Shown here: one piece after another, positions 24,458 to 32,676 of the stretch
Layout: each line of letters opens with the position of its first letter
Position numbering within the stretch: position 1 is the stretch's first letter
Origin: JAQVEM01 sp964556165
GTDB lineage: Bacteria > Actinomycetota > Humimicrobiia > Humimicrobiales > Humimicrobiaceae
Direction of reading: 5' to 3'
NCBI GenBank assembly: GCA_964556165.1
Contig: CAZKVH010000003.1
Span: forward strand, 1 to 64,000
Length of the DNA: 64,000 nucleotides
Program-made: the position numbers and the translations under genes
Notes under the pieces: model-generated
What the model was told of the DNA's origin: nothing
The model's input: the letters and a program-made list of their open reading frames with translations, nothing else
Databases searched by the model: none

Positions 24458-26080
24458 ATGAGCATCAGTGAAGAAACAAAATTAACCGGGGTTTTAGAGG
24501 GAAGCAAAATGGCCATGATTGACGCGGAAGCTGTCAGTGGAGGGATAGACCCAAAATTTCTTATGAACAATGCCGGGAGCAGTGTTTCCAGGGAGATTAT
24601 AAGTGATTTTGAGCGCGAAGACCTGGTGAGAGCTGCACGCGGGGTAGTTATTTGTGGGAGCGGAAATAATGGCGGAGATGGGTTCGTAGCAGCCTGGAAT
24701 TTACTGGATTATGGCATGAAGGTGACTGTATTTCATATATTTCCTTTGGAAAAGTTTAGCAACAATAGCCTTTTCTATTTTAACAAGCTTGAAGAAGGCA
24801 GGAAGGACAGTATAAAAAATTTAGACATAGAAGATAGCGAAACTATGGCTTTTTTCAAAGAAGAACTGGGAAAAGCTGATTTTGTAGTGGATGCCATATT
24901 TGGTACAGGTCTGCATGGTGAGGAGATCCACGGTCCTTCGAAAGAAATAATAGAGATTATAAACTCTTTTAAGGAAAGCAATAAGAATCTGAAAATTTAT
25001 TCTGTTGATATCCCATCAGGTGTTGATTCCGATAACGGTAAAATTTTAGGGGTATCAGTTAAAGCGGATAAGACCATAACATTTGCCTGTAAAAAAATAG
25101 GATTGGTGAATTATCCTGGAGCAGGTTTTGCTGGAGAGGTTAAAGTCATTGATATAGGTATACCTGAAAAATATTTAAACGGGCATGTGAATATTTTTGA
25201 GCCTGATATAAGGTGGGTAGCCGATAAAATACCCGTTAAGGAGCCATGGACCTATAAGTATAAAGTAGGGAGTTTGCTTGTGATAGCAGGCTCTTCGGGA
25301 TTTACAGGAGCAGCTTCTATGACATGCATGGGAGCTTTAAGATCAGGAGCGGGTGTGGTTACTCTTGTTTCACCATGGGGCTTAAATAATATATTCGAAG
25401 AAAAGCTTACTGAAATTATCACATATCCTGTTGCTCAAACGGAAGATGTGTCTTTAAATATAAACAGCCTGAGCGAAATAATGGATTTAAGTGAGAGGTT
25501 TAGTGCTTTAGCCATAGGTCCGGGACTTTCAAGGAATTCAAGTACAATGTGTCTGGTCAGGGAATTGCTAAAAAATATAAAAAAGCCAGTAGTTCTTGAT
25601 GCCGATGGGCTCTATGCTCTTTATGGAGCAAATGATACGGGTGTTATGAATGATCTTGATCTTACAAATGTTATAATAACCCCTCATACAGGTGAGATGT
25701 CATTAATTATGGGTGTTGGAAAGATTCCACTGGAAGATAGAATTAAAGTAAATCTGGAAGTTGCAGAAAAATATAAATTAACATCTGTTCTAAAAGGAGC
25801 AAGGACAATAATATCCGATTATAATAAGAGAACATTCATAAATCCAACAGGTAACTGGGGTCTGGCTTCTGCGGGAACCGGGGACATATTGACAGGAATA
25901 ATAGGCTCGCTGCTCTGTCAGGGGATGAGTCTGATAGAAAGTGCTGTATGCGGAGTATACATACATGGAATGGCTGCAGATATAATGGTAAAAGAGACAA
26001 GCAGAACTGCACTTATAGCGACTGATCTTCTGGAGGGTCTAAAAAAGGTTTTTATGGAGATAGAGAAATTAAAGTATTGA
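24458..26080 (+). CDS. nnr: Bifunctional NAD(P)H-hydrate epimerase / ADP-dependent dehydratase
   Basis: Protein of 540 residues that repairs hydrated NAD(P)H. The N-terminal YjeF-type epimerase domain (about 1-230) has the GSGNNGGDG motif ending near D74. The C-terminal ribokinase-like dehydratase (about 250-540) has the HTGEM stretch and the ASAGTGDILTG motif with catalytic D476. Start ATG 24458 lies 13 bases after AAGGA, longer than ideal. It follows acpS. Confidence 0.95.
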   Translation: MSISEETKLTGVLEGSKMAMIDAEAVSGGIDPKFLMNNAGSSVSREIISDFEREDLVRAARGVVICGSGNNGGDGFVAAWNLLDYGMKVTVFHIFPLEKFSNNSLFYFNKLEEGRKDSIKNLDIEDSETMAFFKEELGKADFVVDAIFGTGLHGEEIHGPSKEIIEIINSFKESNKNLKIYSVDIPSGVDSDNGKILGVSVKADKTITFACKKIGLVNYPGAGFAGEVKVIDIGIPEKYLNGHVNIFEPDIRWVADKIPVKEPWTYKYKVGSLLVIAGSSGFTGAASMTCMGALRSGAGVVTLVSPWGLNNIFEEKLTEIITYPVAQTEDVSLNINSLSEIMDLSERFSALAIGPGLSRNSSTMCLVRELLKNIKKPVVLDADGLYALYGANDTGVMNDLDLTNVIITPHTGEMSLIMGVGKIPLEDRIKVNLEVAEKYKLTSVLKGARTIISDYNKRTFINPTGNWGLASAGTGDILTGIIGSLLCQGMSLIESAVCGVYIHGMAADIMVKETSRTALIATDLLEGLKKVFMEIEKLKY

Positions 26081-26141
26081 AAAATATTAATTCCAGGTTA
26101 ATTTCAGGATTATTATAATAATTAAGTAACTGGAGATAAAA

Positions 26142-26597
26142 ATGTCTGAACCTCTGGCTAAAAATATTATGGTGAAGAAAGTTATAACCATAAATAAAAA
26201 TGAATCGGTAAAAAAACTTTCTGATATTTTAATAAAAAATAAGATCAGCGGTGTCCCGGTGTTAGATGATAATGGGAAACTTGTAGGAGTTGCCACTGAA
26301 GGAGATTTAATCGTGAAAGATGCTGACCTCCATTTTCCGGGATATTTTAAACTGCTTGATAGCATTATATACCTTGAGAGTCTGGAAAAATTTAAAATCA
26401 ATCTTAAAAAATACCTTGGGACAAAAGTAGAAGATATTATGTCCACTGAAGTAAAGACTGTTAAAGAGGATACCCCTGTAAGCGAAGTTGCAAATATAAT
26501 GGTAAAATATGGTATTAATAGAGTTCCTGTTCTGAATAACAAAGGTAATATGGTAGGTATAATCACACGAGCGGATATTGTCAAATCTATGTCCTGA
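26142..26597 (+). CDS. CBS-domain protein
   Basis: Protein of 151 residues made of two CBS motifs (about 5-65 and 92-150), each with the VPVLDDxGKxVGVxTxxDI pattern. Tandem CBS pairs bind adenosine nucleotides and sense energy state. There is no attached catalytic domain, so the partner is unknown. Start ATG 26142 has TGGAG. It lies between nnr and alr on the same strand, perhaps by chance. Confidence 0.85.
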   Translation: MSEPLAKNIMVKKVITINKNESVKKLSDILIKNKISGVPVLDDNGKLVGVATEGDLIVKDADLHFPGYFKLLDSIIYLESLEKFKINLKKYLGTKVEDIMSTEVKTVKEDTPVSEVANIMVKYGINRVPVLNNKGNMVGIITRADIVKSMS

Positions 26598-26622
26598 AAG
26601 AGTATATATTAGATTAATTTAT

Positions 26623-27795
26623 ATGCGAGAAGACCTGATAATTAATAAAAGATTTGCCTGGGCTGAAATTAACCTTTCCAATCTTTCCTATAATATTAAA
26701 ACAATCAAGTCATACCTGGCTTCAAAAGATGTTAAGATAATGGCAGTTGTTAAAGCTGATGCTTATGGGCATGGAGCAGTTGAGATTTCGAAACAGGCTT
26801 TAAAAAGCGGAGCATATGCTCTGGGGGTGGCGCTTGCTGAAGAAGGAGTTGAATTAAGGAAAGCTGGAATTACCGCACCTATTTATATTCTGGGTGAGAG
26901 TTCTCCCGAATCGATTAAAGGAGCTATAAGGCATGGCCTTATTTTAGGTGTAAATTCTTACGAATCAGCAAAATTTATTTCAGAAGAGTGTGTAAGATCA
27001 GGTAAAAAATCAAGTGTTAGTATAAATATAGATACCGGAATGAATAGAATAGGAATTAATTTCAGCCATGCCCCTGAAGAGGTCCTAAGAATTTCGGTGC
27101 TTCCTTGTTTGAAATTTGAGGGTATCAGCACCCATTACGCCTGCGCATCCAGCAGAGGTGACTCTTACACGCAATTGCAGTATAGAAGATTTAATAAAGT
27201 TGTTGATAAGATAAAAAGTGGTAATATTCCTTTTAAATTTTACCACTGTTCAAATAGCGCGTCTTTTTTTAGATATAAGAATATGCATCTTGATATGGTG
27301 AGAACCGGGATTTCTATATATGGTTTAAATCCGTATGACTCTGATTATGCTGAATGGCTCGAGCCGGGGGCTTCTAAAGTTATATCAGGTTTAAAACCTG
27401 TACTGAGTTTCAGGGCAAAAATATCTTTCATAAAAAATGTACCTGAGGGCTGTTCAATTTCTTACTGCGGGACTTTTAAAACTAAAAGAAATAGTGTGAT
27501 TGCTACAGTTCCTGTTGGTTATGCAGATGGCTATTCGAGGTTGCTGTCAAATAAGGGTTCGGTTTTGATAGATGGAAAATTCGCGCCGGTTGTGGGTAAT
27601 ATTACGATGGATCAGTTTATGGTAGATGTTACAGATATGGCAGGGGATATAGGTGTCGGAGATGAAGTAACTATTATTGGAGATTCCGGTGGAAGGAAAA
27701 TAAAAGCAGATGATATTGCAAAACTTATGGGTACTATTAATTATGAAGTAGTATGTATGCTTAAAAATAGAATTCCAAGGATATATATAAAATAA
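26623..27795 (+). CDS. alr: Alanine racemase
   Basis: Protein of 390 residues supplying D-alanine for peptidoglycan. PLP lysine K44 lies in AVVKADAYGHG. The C-terminal domain has ISYCGTFKT with the catalytic tyrosine and VPVGYADGYSR. ATG 26623 is chosen; a longer frame starting at 26578 overlaps the CBS gene. No Shine-Dalgarno is visible, but TATATT lies at 26605-26610, so a very short leader is possible. Confidence 0.95.
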   Translation: MREDLIINKRFAWAEINLSNLSYNIKTIKSYLASKDVKIMAVVKADAYGHGAVEISKQALKSGAYALGVALAEEGVELRKAGITAPIYILGESSPESIKGAIRHGLILGVNSYESAKFISEECVRSGKKSSVSINIDTGMNRIGINFSHAPEEVLRISVLPCLKFEGISTHYACASSRGDSYTQLQYRRFNKVVDKIKSGNIPFKFYHCSNSASFFRYKNMHLDMVRTGISIYGLNPYDSDYAEWLEPGASKVISGLKPVLSFRAKISFIKNVPEGCSISYCGTFKTKRNSVIATVPVGYADGYSRLLSNKGSVLIDGKFAPVVGNITMDQFMVDVTDMAGDIGVGDEVTIIGDSGGRKIKADDIAKLMGTINYEVVCMLKNRIPRIYIK

Positions 27796-27860
27796 AATTT
27801 AGAAAAGTATTTCCTTGATTGGCAGTTTCGTATATAAAGATAGATTTAAGAGGAGACTAT

Positions 27861-28451
27861 ATGAAGAAAGAGAAAAATATCTTAAAGTCATGGCTATTAT
27901 TGACGGTGTTCGTTTTATGTTTGATGATGACAGTAATAGCCAGTATCAGCTGTACATGTCCGGTTTTTTCGTTTATTGAGAGCATAACCGGGGTTAAGGT
28001 TAAAGCTGGTGAGGATGTTAATGAAACTCTTGTGGACGGCGAGCTGATATATCCTGATTCAACGCTTCTAATGCAGATAGAAGGAGATATTGATACAATT
28101 ATGGAAGTTATTGGCAGATATGGGGTTATTATATCTGAAAGGGATGCCGGTTTTTTGAATAAACTTCCGGAAGAAATAAGAGAGCAAAAGATAAATGCAA
28201 CAATTTATTCGACTGCTGATAAAAAAATAAAAGTACTTGATTATTATTATTCGTTTGATAAAGGTGGATTTGATATAGTTGAATTTGGAAAAGATAAGAA
28301 GGCTGTAAATAAGAATCAGCCTAACGTAATGATTGCTTCTGATGGAGAAGAGCGGGAGTCTTTTGTATTGATAGGAACTGAAAGTAACACCTTTATTATC
28401 TTTTTGGATTTTAACTGGGAAATACTTTCGGAAATGGGTAATAATAGTTAA
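27861..28451 (+). CDS. Secreted or lipid-anchored protein of unknown function
   Basis: Protein of 196 residues starting at ATG 27861 behind AGAGGAG; an earlier in-frame TTG at 27819 lies before that site. A basic N-terminus and a hydrophobic stretch (residues 11-27) end at SISCTC, a weak lipobox with C31. The remainder is acidic and mixed alpha/beta with no motif I recognise. It is followed by two further small envelope proteins, suggesting a local cluster. Confidence 0.65.
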   Translation: MKKEKNILKSWLLLTVFVLCLMMTVIASISCTCPVFSFIESITGVKVKAGEDVNETLVDGELIYPDSTLLMQIEGDIDTIMEVIGRYGVIISERDAGFLNKLPEEIREQKINATIYSTADKKIKVLDYYYSFDKGGFDIVEFGKDKKAVNKNQPNVMIASDGEERESFVLIGTESNTFIIFLDFNWEILSEMGNNS

Positions 28452-28552
28452 AGATTTTTTTTTATGTTCTGCTTGAAGCGACGGGCATATTATTGATAGT
28501 ATATATAAAAATATGAGGGTAATATTGGAAAGTTTTTTTACGGAGGGGTATT

Positions 28553-28996
28553 ATGAGAAAATCAGGCTTTATCCTGGTATTTATGTCCCTTATTATAATG
28601 CTTGTTTTTTCAGGTTGTGCTAAAGTTGATGAGGAAACGATTTCGGTAGCTGATGGTTTGACGGAAAATCTTCTGATTTCATTAAATAATAAGGATTACG
28701 AGAATTACAAAAGAGACCTGAGCGTTCAGATGCTTGAGGCAATTCCCGAAGAAGAATTTATTAAATTTTCTTCTTTCCTGGATGAGACTGTGGGGGAATA
28801 TGTCGCGGATTCGAAGGAGGTATCTAATTCAGGCATTCAGAATGGAATGAGTGTAATCGTTTACGAAACTGATTATACTAATGAAAGCGGGAAAGTAACC
28901 GTCAGTATTGTTCTTTCCGAAACGGTTGATGAAGGTTACGAGATATCGGGTTCATGGTTTAATTCCCCGAAGATAAGAGAGAATTCTTATCAGTAG
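28553..28996 (+). CDS. Small lipoprotein, DUF3887-like
   Basis: Protein of 147 residues with a clear lipoprotein signal: MRK, a hydrophobic core and FSGC with C22 as the lipidated residue. The body (ADGLTENLLISLNNKDYENY, then LSETVDEGYEISG) resembles the small NTF2-like or DUF3887 fold seen in Gram-positive lipoproteins, a tentative match. Start ATG 28553 has ACGGAGGGG. Its function is unknown; the fold is often ligand-binding. Confidence 0.65.
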   Translation: MRKSGFILVFMSLIIMLVFSGCAKVDEETISVADGLTENLLISLNNKDYENYKRDLSVQMLEAIPEEEFIKFSSFLDETVGEYVADSKEVSNSGIQNGMSVIVYETDYTNESGKVTVSIVLSETVDEGYEISGSWFNSPKIRENSYQ

Positions 28997-29054
28997 GTTG
29001 AAGTTTTTTTAAATTTATAAATTAAATAAAATTTATTATAGGAGAGGAGCGGTA

Positions 29055-29429
29055 ATGAAGAAGATACTTTTATGGGGCAGTCTTTTATTATCATTATCAC
29101 TGGTGGTTATGGGAGCAAGCTGTACCGAGGAAGAAGCTATAGGGGGTGCCGTTGGCGGTATGGCTTTTTCAGGCATTATGGCTGTGTGGATATGTGCCGC
29201 AGTTATTGGTGGGCTGATAGGTCTTTTTTTGCTTGTAGTGTGGATCATTGCTCTGGTTGATTGTGCAAGAAGGAAGCCTGAGGAGTTTCCTCCCGGAACC
29301 GGCGGAGAAAATGCAAAAACAATGTGGCTGGTAATTTTAATCGTTACATTTTTTGTTACCCAGTTGAATGGCATAGCAGCAATTATTTATTACTTTATAG
29401 TTATGAAAAAGAAACCGCTGGAGAGATGA
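29055..29429 (+). CDS. Small membrane protein with PLDc_N-like tail
   Basis: Protein of 124 residues: a signal segment ending in GASC (C23), then two hydrophobic segments (about 36-69 and 91-117) flanking VDCARRKPEEFPPG. The arrangement resembles phospholipase D N-terminal membrane domains (PLDc_N), which often occur alone. Start ATG 29055 is preceded by AGGAGAGGAG. No catalytic residue is visible, so it is probably a membrane anchor or regulator of unknown role. Confidence 0.6.
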   Translation: MKKILLWGSLLLSLSLVVMGASCTEEEAIGGAVGGMAFSGIMAVWICAAVIGGLIGLFLLVVWIIALVDCARRKPEEFPPGTGGENAKTMWLVILIVTFFVTQLNGIAAIIYYFIVMKKKPLER

Positions 29430-29445
29430 TTTAAGAAAGTTGATT

Positions 29446-29643
29446 CTATTTAAGATTCTTTCTGGAGGTGAATTCGTTTATAAGATTTGATATTGATAGA
29501 GGGATGATTTCTTTTTGCTTTAGAAATCCCATTATATTTTTCGGGCCTATTTTTTTTATAATGTAACCCGCAAGTGCCCCGATAGCGGCTCCGCCCAGTA
29601 CAAAATATGTGACAGTTCTATCAAATTTTTTTTCGGAATCCAT
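29446..29643 (-). CDS. Small membrane protein, unknown
   Basis: Protein of 65 residues with one hydrophobic, glycine-rich segment (about 12-30, FVLGGAAIGALAGYII) and a basic C-terminus. The minus strand carries GGAGGTTG ahead of ATG 29643, which supports it as real despite its size. It converges on the previous gene with a 16-base gap. I cannot assign a family; it is similar in style to short glycine-zipper membrane proteins. Confidence 0.55.
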   Translation of the reverse strand: MDSEKKFDRTVTYFVLGGAAIGALAGYIIKKIGPKNIMGFLKQKEIIPLSISNLINEFTSRKNLK

Positions 29644-29804
29644 CAGACATCAACCTCCATATATTTTATATATTCTAATATTTAAATTTATTATAGTAAT
29701 TTAAAAAAACGCCCGGTCAAATTCTTCTAAAGCTAATGTATTTATGATTATAATAATAAAATAGCAATAGTAAAAAGACAAATAAAAATTTTTTAAAAAA
29801 CAGT

Positions 29805-29810
29805 TATAAT
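29805..29810 (+). promoter_or_regulatory. Consensus -10 box giving a leaderless transcript
   Basis: TATAAT at 29805-29810 is followed by six bases and then ATG 29817. A transcript starting seven bases after the box would begin with the A of ATG. No Shine-Dalgarno is present. No good -35 box was found. Confidence 0.45.
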
Positions 29811-29816
29811 AATTAA

Positions 29817-30518
29817 ATGGGTTTTAACCTAAATGAAAAATCATATGCAACTGAAAGGTATAGATATTTTGACCTGATAACGGGTCTTTTTGTTGCTGTT
29901 CTCCTTATTTCCAATATAGCTTCATCCAAGATTGTGCAAATCTGGAGATTTACTTTTGATGGTGGAACAATTCTTTTCCCTCTTTCTTATATTTTCGGGG
30001 ATATATTGACAGAAGTTTATGGTTACAGAAGAGGCAGGAGAGTTATATGGATTGGATTTTTTTGCGCTATTTTGATGTCTCTTACACTCAGTCTTATAGG
30101 TTTGATTAAACCCGCCAGTGGATGGGAGTACCAGGAAGCTTATATGGCAATACTGGGGCAGACCCCGAGGATAGTTACAGGTTCCCTTATCGCATATTTT
30201 GCAGGTGAATTCTCAAACTCTTATATACTTGCAAAAATGAAGATTCTTACAAAAGGGCGCTGGCTCTTTACAAGAACAATAGGCTCAACTATGGTTGGTG
30301 AAGGAATAGATACAATAATTTTTGTGATTATTGCATTCCTGGGGGTTTACAGCAATAGAATGATTTTACTTATAATTATATCGAACTACATTTTTAAGGT
30401 TTCTCTTGAAGTTGTTTTTACCCCGATTACATATAAGGTTGTTGGATTTTTAAAGAGAGCTGAAAAGGTTGACTGGTTTGATTACAAAACCAACTTTAAC
30501 CCATTTATTTTTTCCTGA
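29817..30518 (+). CDS. Queuosine precursor transporter, VUT family
   Basis: Protein of 233 residues with about six membrane segments. The N-terminal NIASSKIVQIW and LFPLSYIFGDILTEVYGYRRGRRVIW motifs identify the VUT/YhhQ (DUF165) family, which imports the deazapurine precursors of queuosine. It has no Shine-Dalgarno, and TATAAT lies so that transcription would begin at the ATG itself. No other queuosine gene is in the window. The substrate is inferred from the family. Confidence 0.85.
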   Translation: MGFNLNEKSYATERYRYFDLITGLFVAVLLISNIASSKIVQIWRFTFDGGTILFPLSYIFGDILTEVYGYRRGRRVIWIGFFCAILMSLTLSLIGLIKPASGWEYQEAYMAILGQTPRIVTGSLIAYFAGEFSNSYILAKMKILTKGRWLFTRTIGSTMVGEGIDTIIFVIIAFLGVYSNRMILLIIISNYIFKVSLEVVFTPITYKVVGFLKRAEKVDWFDYKTNFNPFIFS

Positions 30519-30531
30519 TTTAAAGCCAGAT

Positions 30532-31416
30532 TTACTCGACTTCCGGAGGCGGATATCGGTAGTGTCCAACTATCTCATATCGCTGGAGAACATCAACTTC
30601 TTCAAGTTCATTGGTATCTGGTGATATCATTATCACAAGAGGGATGCCATCACTGCTGAAATTGGGTGAAACAAATCCTCCGCGGTCTTTATCATGGTTT
30701 TCCTCATCAAAACGAAAATAAACTATATCACCTGGCTTCCACAAAAAAGCAAGGTTTTCATCATTTAAATCGTATGTGTGAGGTAGTGTGGTTAATGCAT
30801 TGCGGCTGAAAAATTTTTCCTGGAAGATGACGTCTCTAAAATCTATATACTTTATAGGCGTCTCTCTACCTTTTGTATCGAGTGAATAGTCTTCCTTGTG
30901 TTTTAGCATATCATCATATATTAATTCCATGAGGTCATAGCCGCACTTATTTAAGGTTATAGAAATCAGGTCAGTTGAAATCCATACATTGCCGTCTGGA
31001 TAGCCCGTATCAGGAAAGAGCTCGTATCCATATTCTATATCCTGATTAAGCAATTCCAGTGTTTGAAGAACGATATCCTTCTGGGCTTCACTATAACCCT
31101 GGCTTTCTGTCCCGGCAATTGAGTCTTCATTTAAGGAACTGTCAGATTCTGTTTCAGAATCTCCATCGGTGGTTTTTCCGCTGTTACCATTTAAGTCTTC
31201 TGTATATTTCTTTTTATAAGTTGTATCGGGGATTAACTCCGAAATGGGAAATTTTATAGTAGAGATAAAAAGATTATCAGGGGGTTTTAATATTTTTTCC
31301 TGATAAAAGAATTTCAATCCTATTATCTGCAATAAGACTATTATTATAGTAACATATATGAAATACCTGTAACTTATGACTCTTCCTATTTGTTTTTTCC
31401 TTACCTTATGATTCAT
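30532..31416 (-). CDS. DUF1287 family protein with membrane anchor
   Basis: Protein of 294 residues. A hydrophobic anchor (about 17-35) follows a basic start, then a low-complexity acidic linker (about 70-105) and a C-terminal domain with GNVWISTDLISITLNKCGYDLMELIYDDM, the signature of DUF1287 proteins (YijF-like, of unknown function and possibly papain-like). ATG 31416 has no Shine-Dalgarno, but TATAAT lies ten bases upstream. It converges with the VUT transporter, with ends 13 bases apart. Confidence 0.72.
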   Translation of the reverse strand: MNHKVRKKQIGRVISYRYFIYVTIIIVLLQIIGLKFFYQEKILKPPDNLFISTIKFPISELIPDTTYKKKYTEDLNGNSGKTTDGDSETESDSSLNEDSIAGTESQGYSEAQKDIVLQTLELLNQDIEYGYELFPDTGYPDGNVWISTDLISITLNKCGYDLMELIYDDMLKHKEDYSLDTKGRETPIKYIDFRDVIFQEKFFSRNALTTLPHTYDLNDENLAFLWKPGDIVYFRFDEENHDKDRGGFVSPNFSSDGIPLVIMISPDTNELEEVDVLQRYEIVGHYRYPPPEVE

Positions 31417-31426
31417 ACTAGGATAT

Positions 31427-31432
31427 ATTATA
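31427..31432 (-). promoter_or_regulatory. -10 box for the DUF1287 gene with near-leaderless start
   Basis: On the minus strand TATAAT at 31432-31427 is followed by ten bases and ATG 31416. Transcription would begin about three bases before the start codon. No Shine-Dalgarno lies in between. Confidence 0.4.
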
Positions 31433-31618
31433 TTAAAAAATGAATAAATTTAAGAGGGGTCTTTTCTGTAAATGGAAAGTATGGGAGAATTATTGTAATA
31501 TATTTAAAATTAAGAATTTATTTTTTTTACAAAATAATGTTTTCAGAGTAAAAAGGATTGAGTTTAATATATAGAATTTTATAACATTGTTGGGCCTTAA
31601 ATATTCTGGAGGGAACTG

Positions 31619-32542
31619 ATGGATAAAGTTTTTAAAGATATAACAAAAACGATAGGGAGCACACCTCTTGTGAGGATAAACAGACTCTGTAAAAAAACAA
31701 ATGTTACAATTCTTGCAAAAGTAGAATCATTTAACCCCCTTTCAAGCATAAAAGATAGGATAGGTGTTTCAATGATTGAAGACGCAGAGAGGAAGGGCTT
31801 AATAGATAAGGATACAATAGTAATAGAACCAACCAGCGGAAATACAGGCATTGCCCTGGCTTTTGTGTGTGCTGCGAGGGGATATAAACTAATTATCACC
31901 ATGCCTGAATCAATGAGTCTGGAGAGAAGAAAGATTCTTAAGATGTTTGGAGCAGAGCTTGTCCTTACAGATAGATCTAAAGGAATAAAGGGTGCGATAG
32001 AGGAAGCGGAAAAAATTCAAAAAAGTATTAAGAACAGCTTTATGCCCGGGCAGTTTAAAAATCCTGCAAATCCTGAAATGCACAGGAGAACCACAGCTGA
32101 AGAGATATGGTCTGATACTGAAGGTTGTGTAGATATATTTATCTCAGGAGTTGGCACCGGAGGAACGATTACAGGTGTGGGTGAGATATTAAAGGAAAGG
32201 AAGCCCTCCGTAAAAGTTATCGCGGTTGAACCATATGAATCGGATGTTCTATCTGGAGGTAAGGCGGGGCCTCATAAAATACAGGGAATTGGAGCCGGAT
32301 TTATCCCTGAGGTATTAAATACCGGTATAATTGATGAAGTTGTTGGGGTCAGGAGTGAGGATGCATTTGAAATGACAGGAAGGATTATAAGAGAAGAGGG
32401 AATTTTTGCTGGAATATCGGGTGGTGCAGCAATGTGGGCTGCTTTAAAGATAGCAAAACGAAGAGAATCGGTAGATAAAACTATTGTTGTTATTTTACCC
32501 GACACGGGAGAAAGATATATTTCTACAGAGTTATTTGATTAA
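31619..32542 (+). CDS. cysK: Cysteine synthase A (O-acetylserine sulfhydrylase)
   Basis: Protein of 307 residues of the fold II PLP family. PLP lysine K45 lies in NPLSSIKDR, the substrate loop TSGNTG at 72-77, and the glycine-rich GVGTGGTITG loop near 180. The C-terminal EGIFAGISGGAA is typical. Start ATG 31619 has CTGGAGGG. It makes cysteine from O-acetylserine and sulfide. No cysE lies nearby and no T-box is visible upstream. Confidence 0.95.
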   Translation: MDKVFKDITKTIGSTPLVRINRLCKKTNVTILAKVESFNPLSSIKDRIGVSMIEDAERKGLIDKDTIVIEPTSGNTGIALAFVCAARGYKLIITMPESMSLERRKILKMFGAELVLTDRSKGIKGAIEEAEKIQKSIKNSFMPGQFKNPANPEMHRRTTAEEIWSDTEGCVDIFISGVGTGGTITGVGEILKERKPSVKVIAVEPYESDVLSGGKAGPHKIQGIGAGFIPEVLNTGIIDEVVGVRSEDAFEMTGRIIREEGIFAGISGGAAMWAALKIAKRRESVDKTIVVILPDTGERYISTELFD

Positions 32543-32676
32543 TGTCATGTATCTTTTTTTATTATTTAAAAAATGCCAGGGCAATAAAAAACTCAGAATT
32601 TAAATGTTCAGTAAATAAGAGATGAAACTAATCTGCCAGGTTTCTAATTAATGATGGAATATAAAGGCAAGATTAT

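Noticed and set aside
31433..31618. T-box or other riboswitch before cysK
   Set aside because: No T-box sequence, no strong hairpin series and no terminator were seen.
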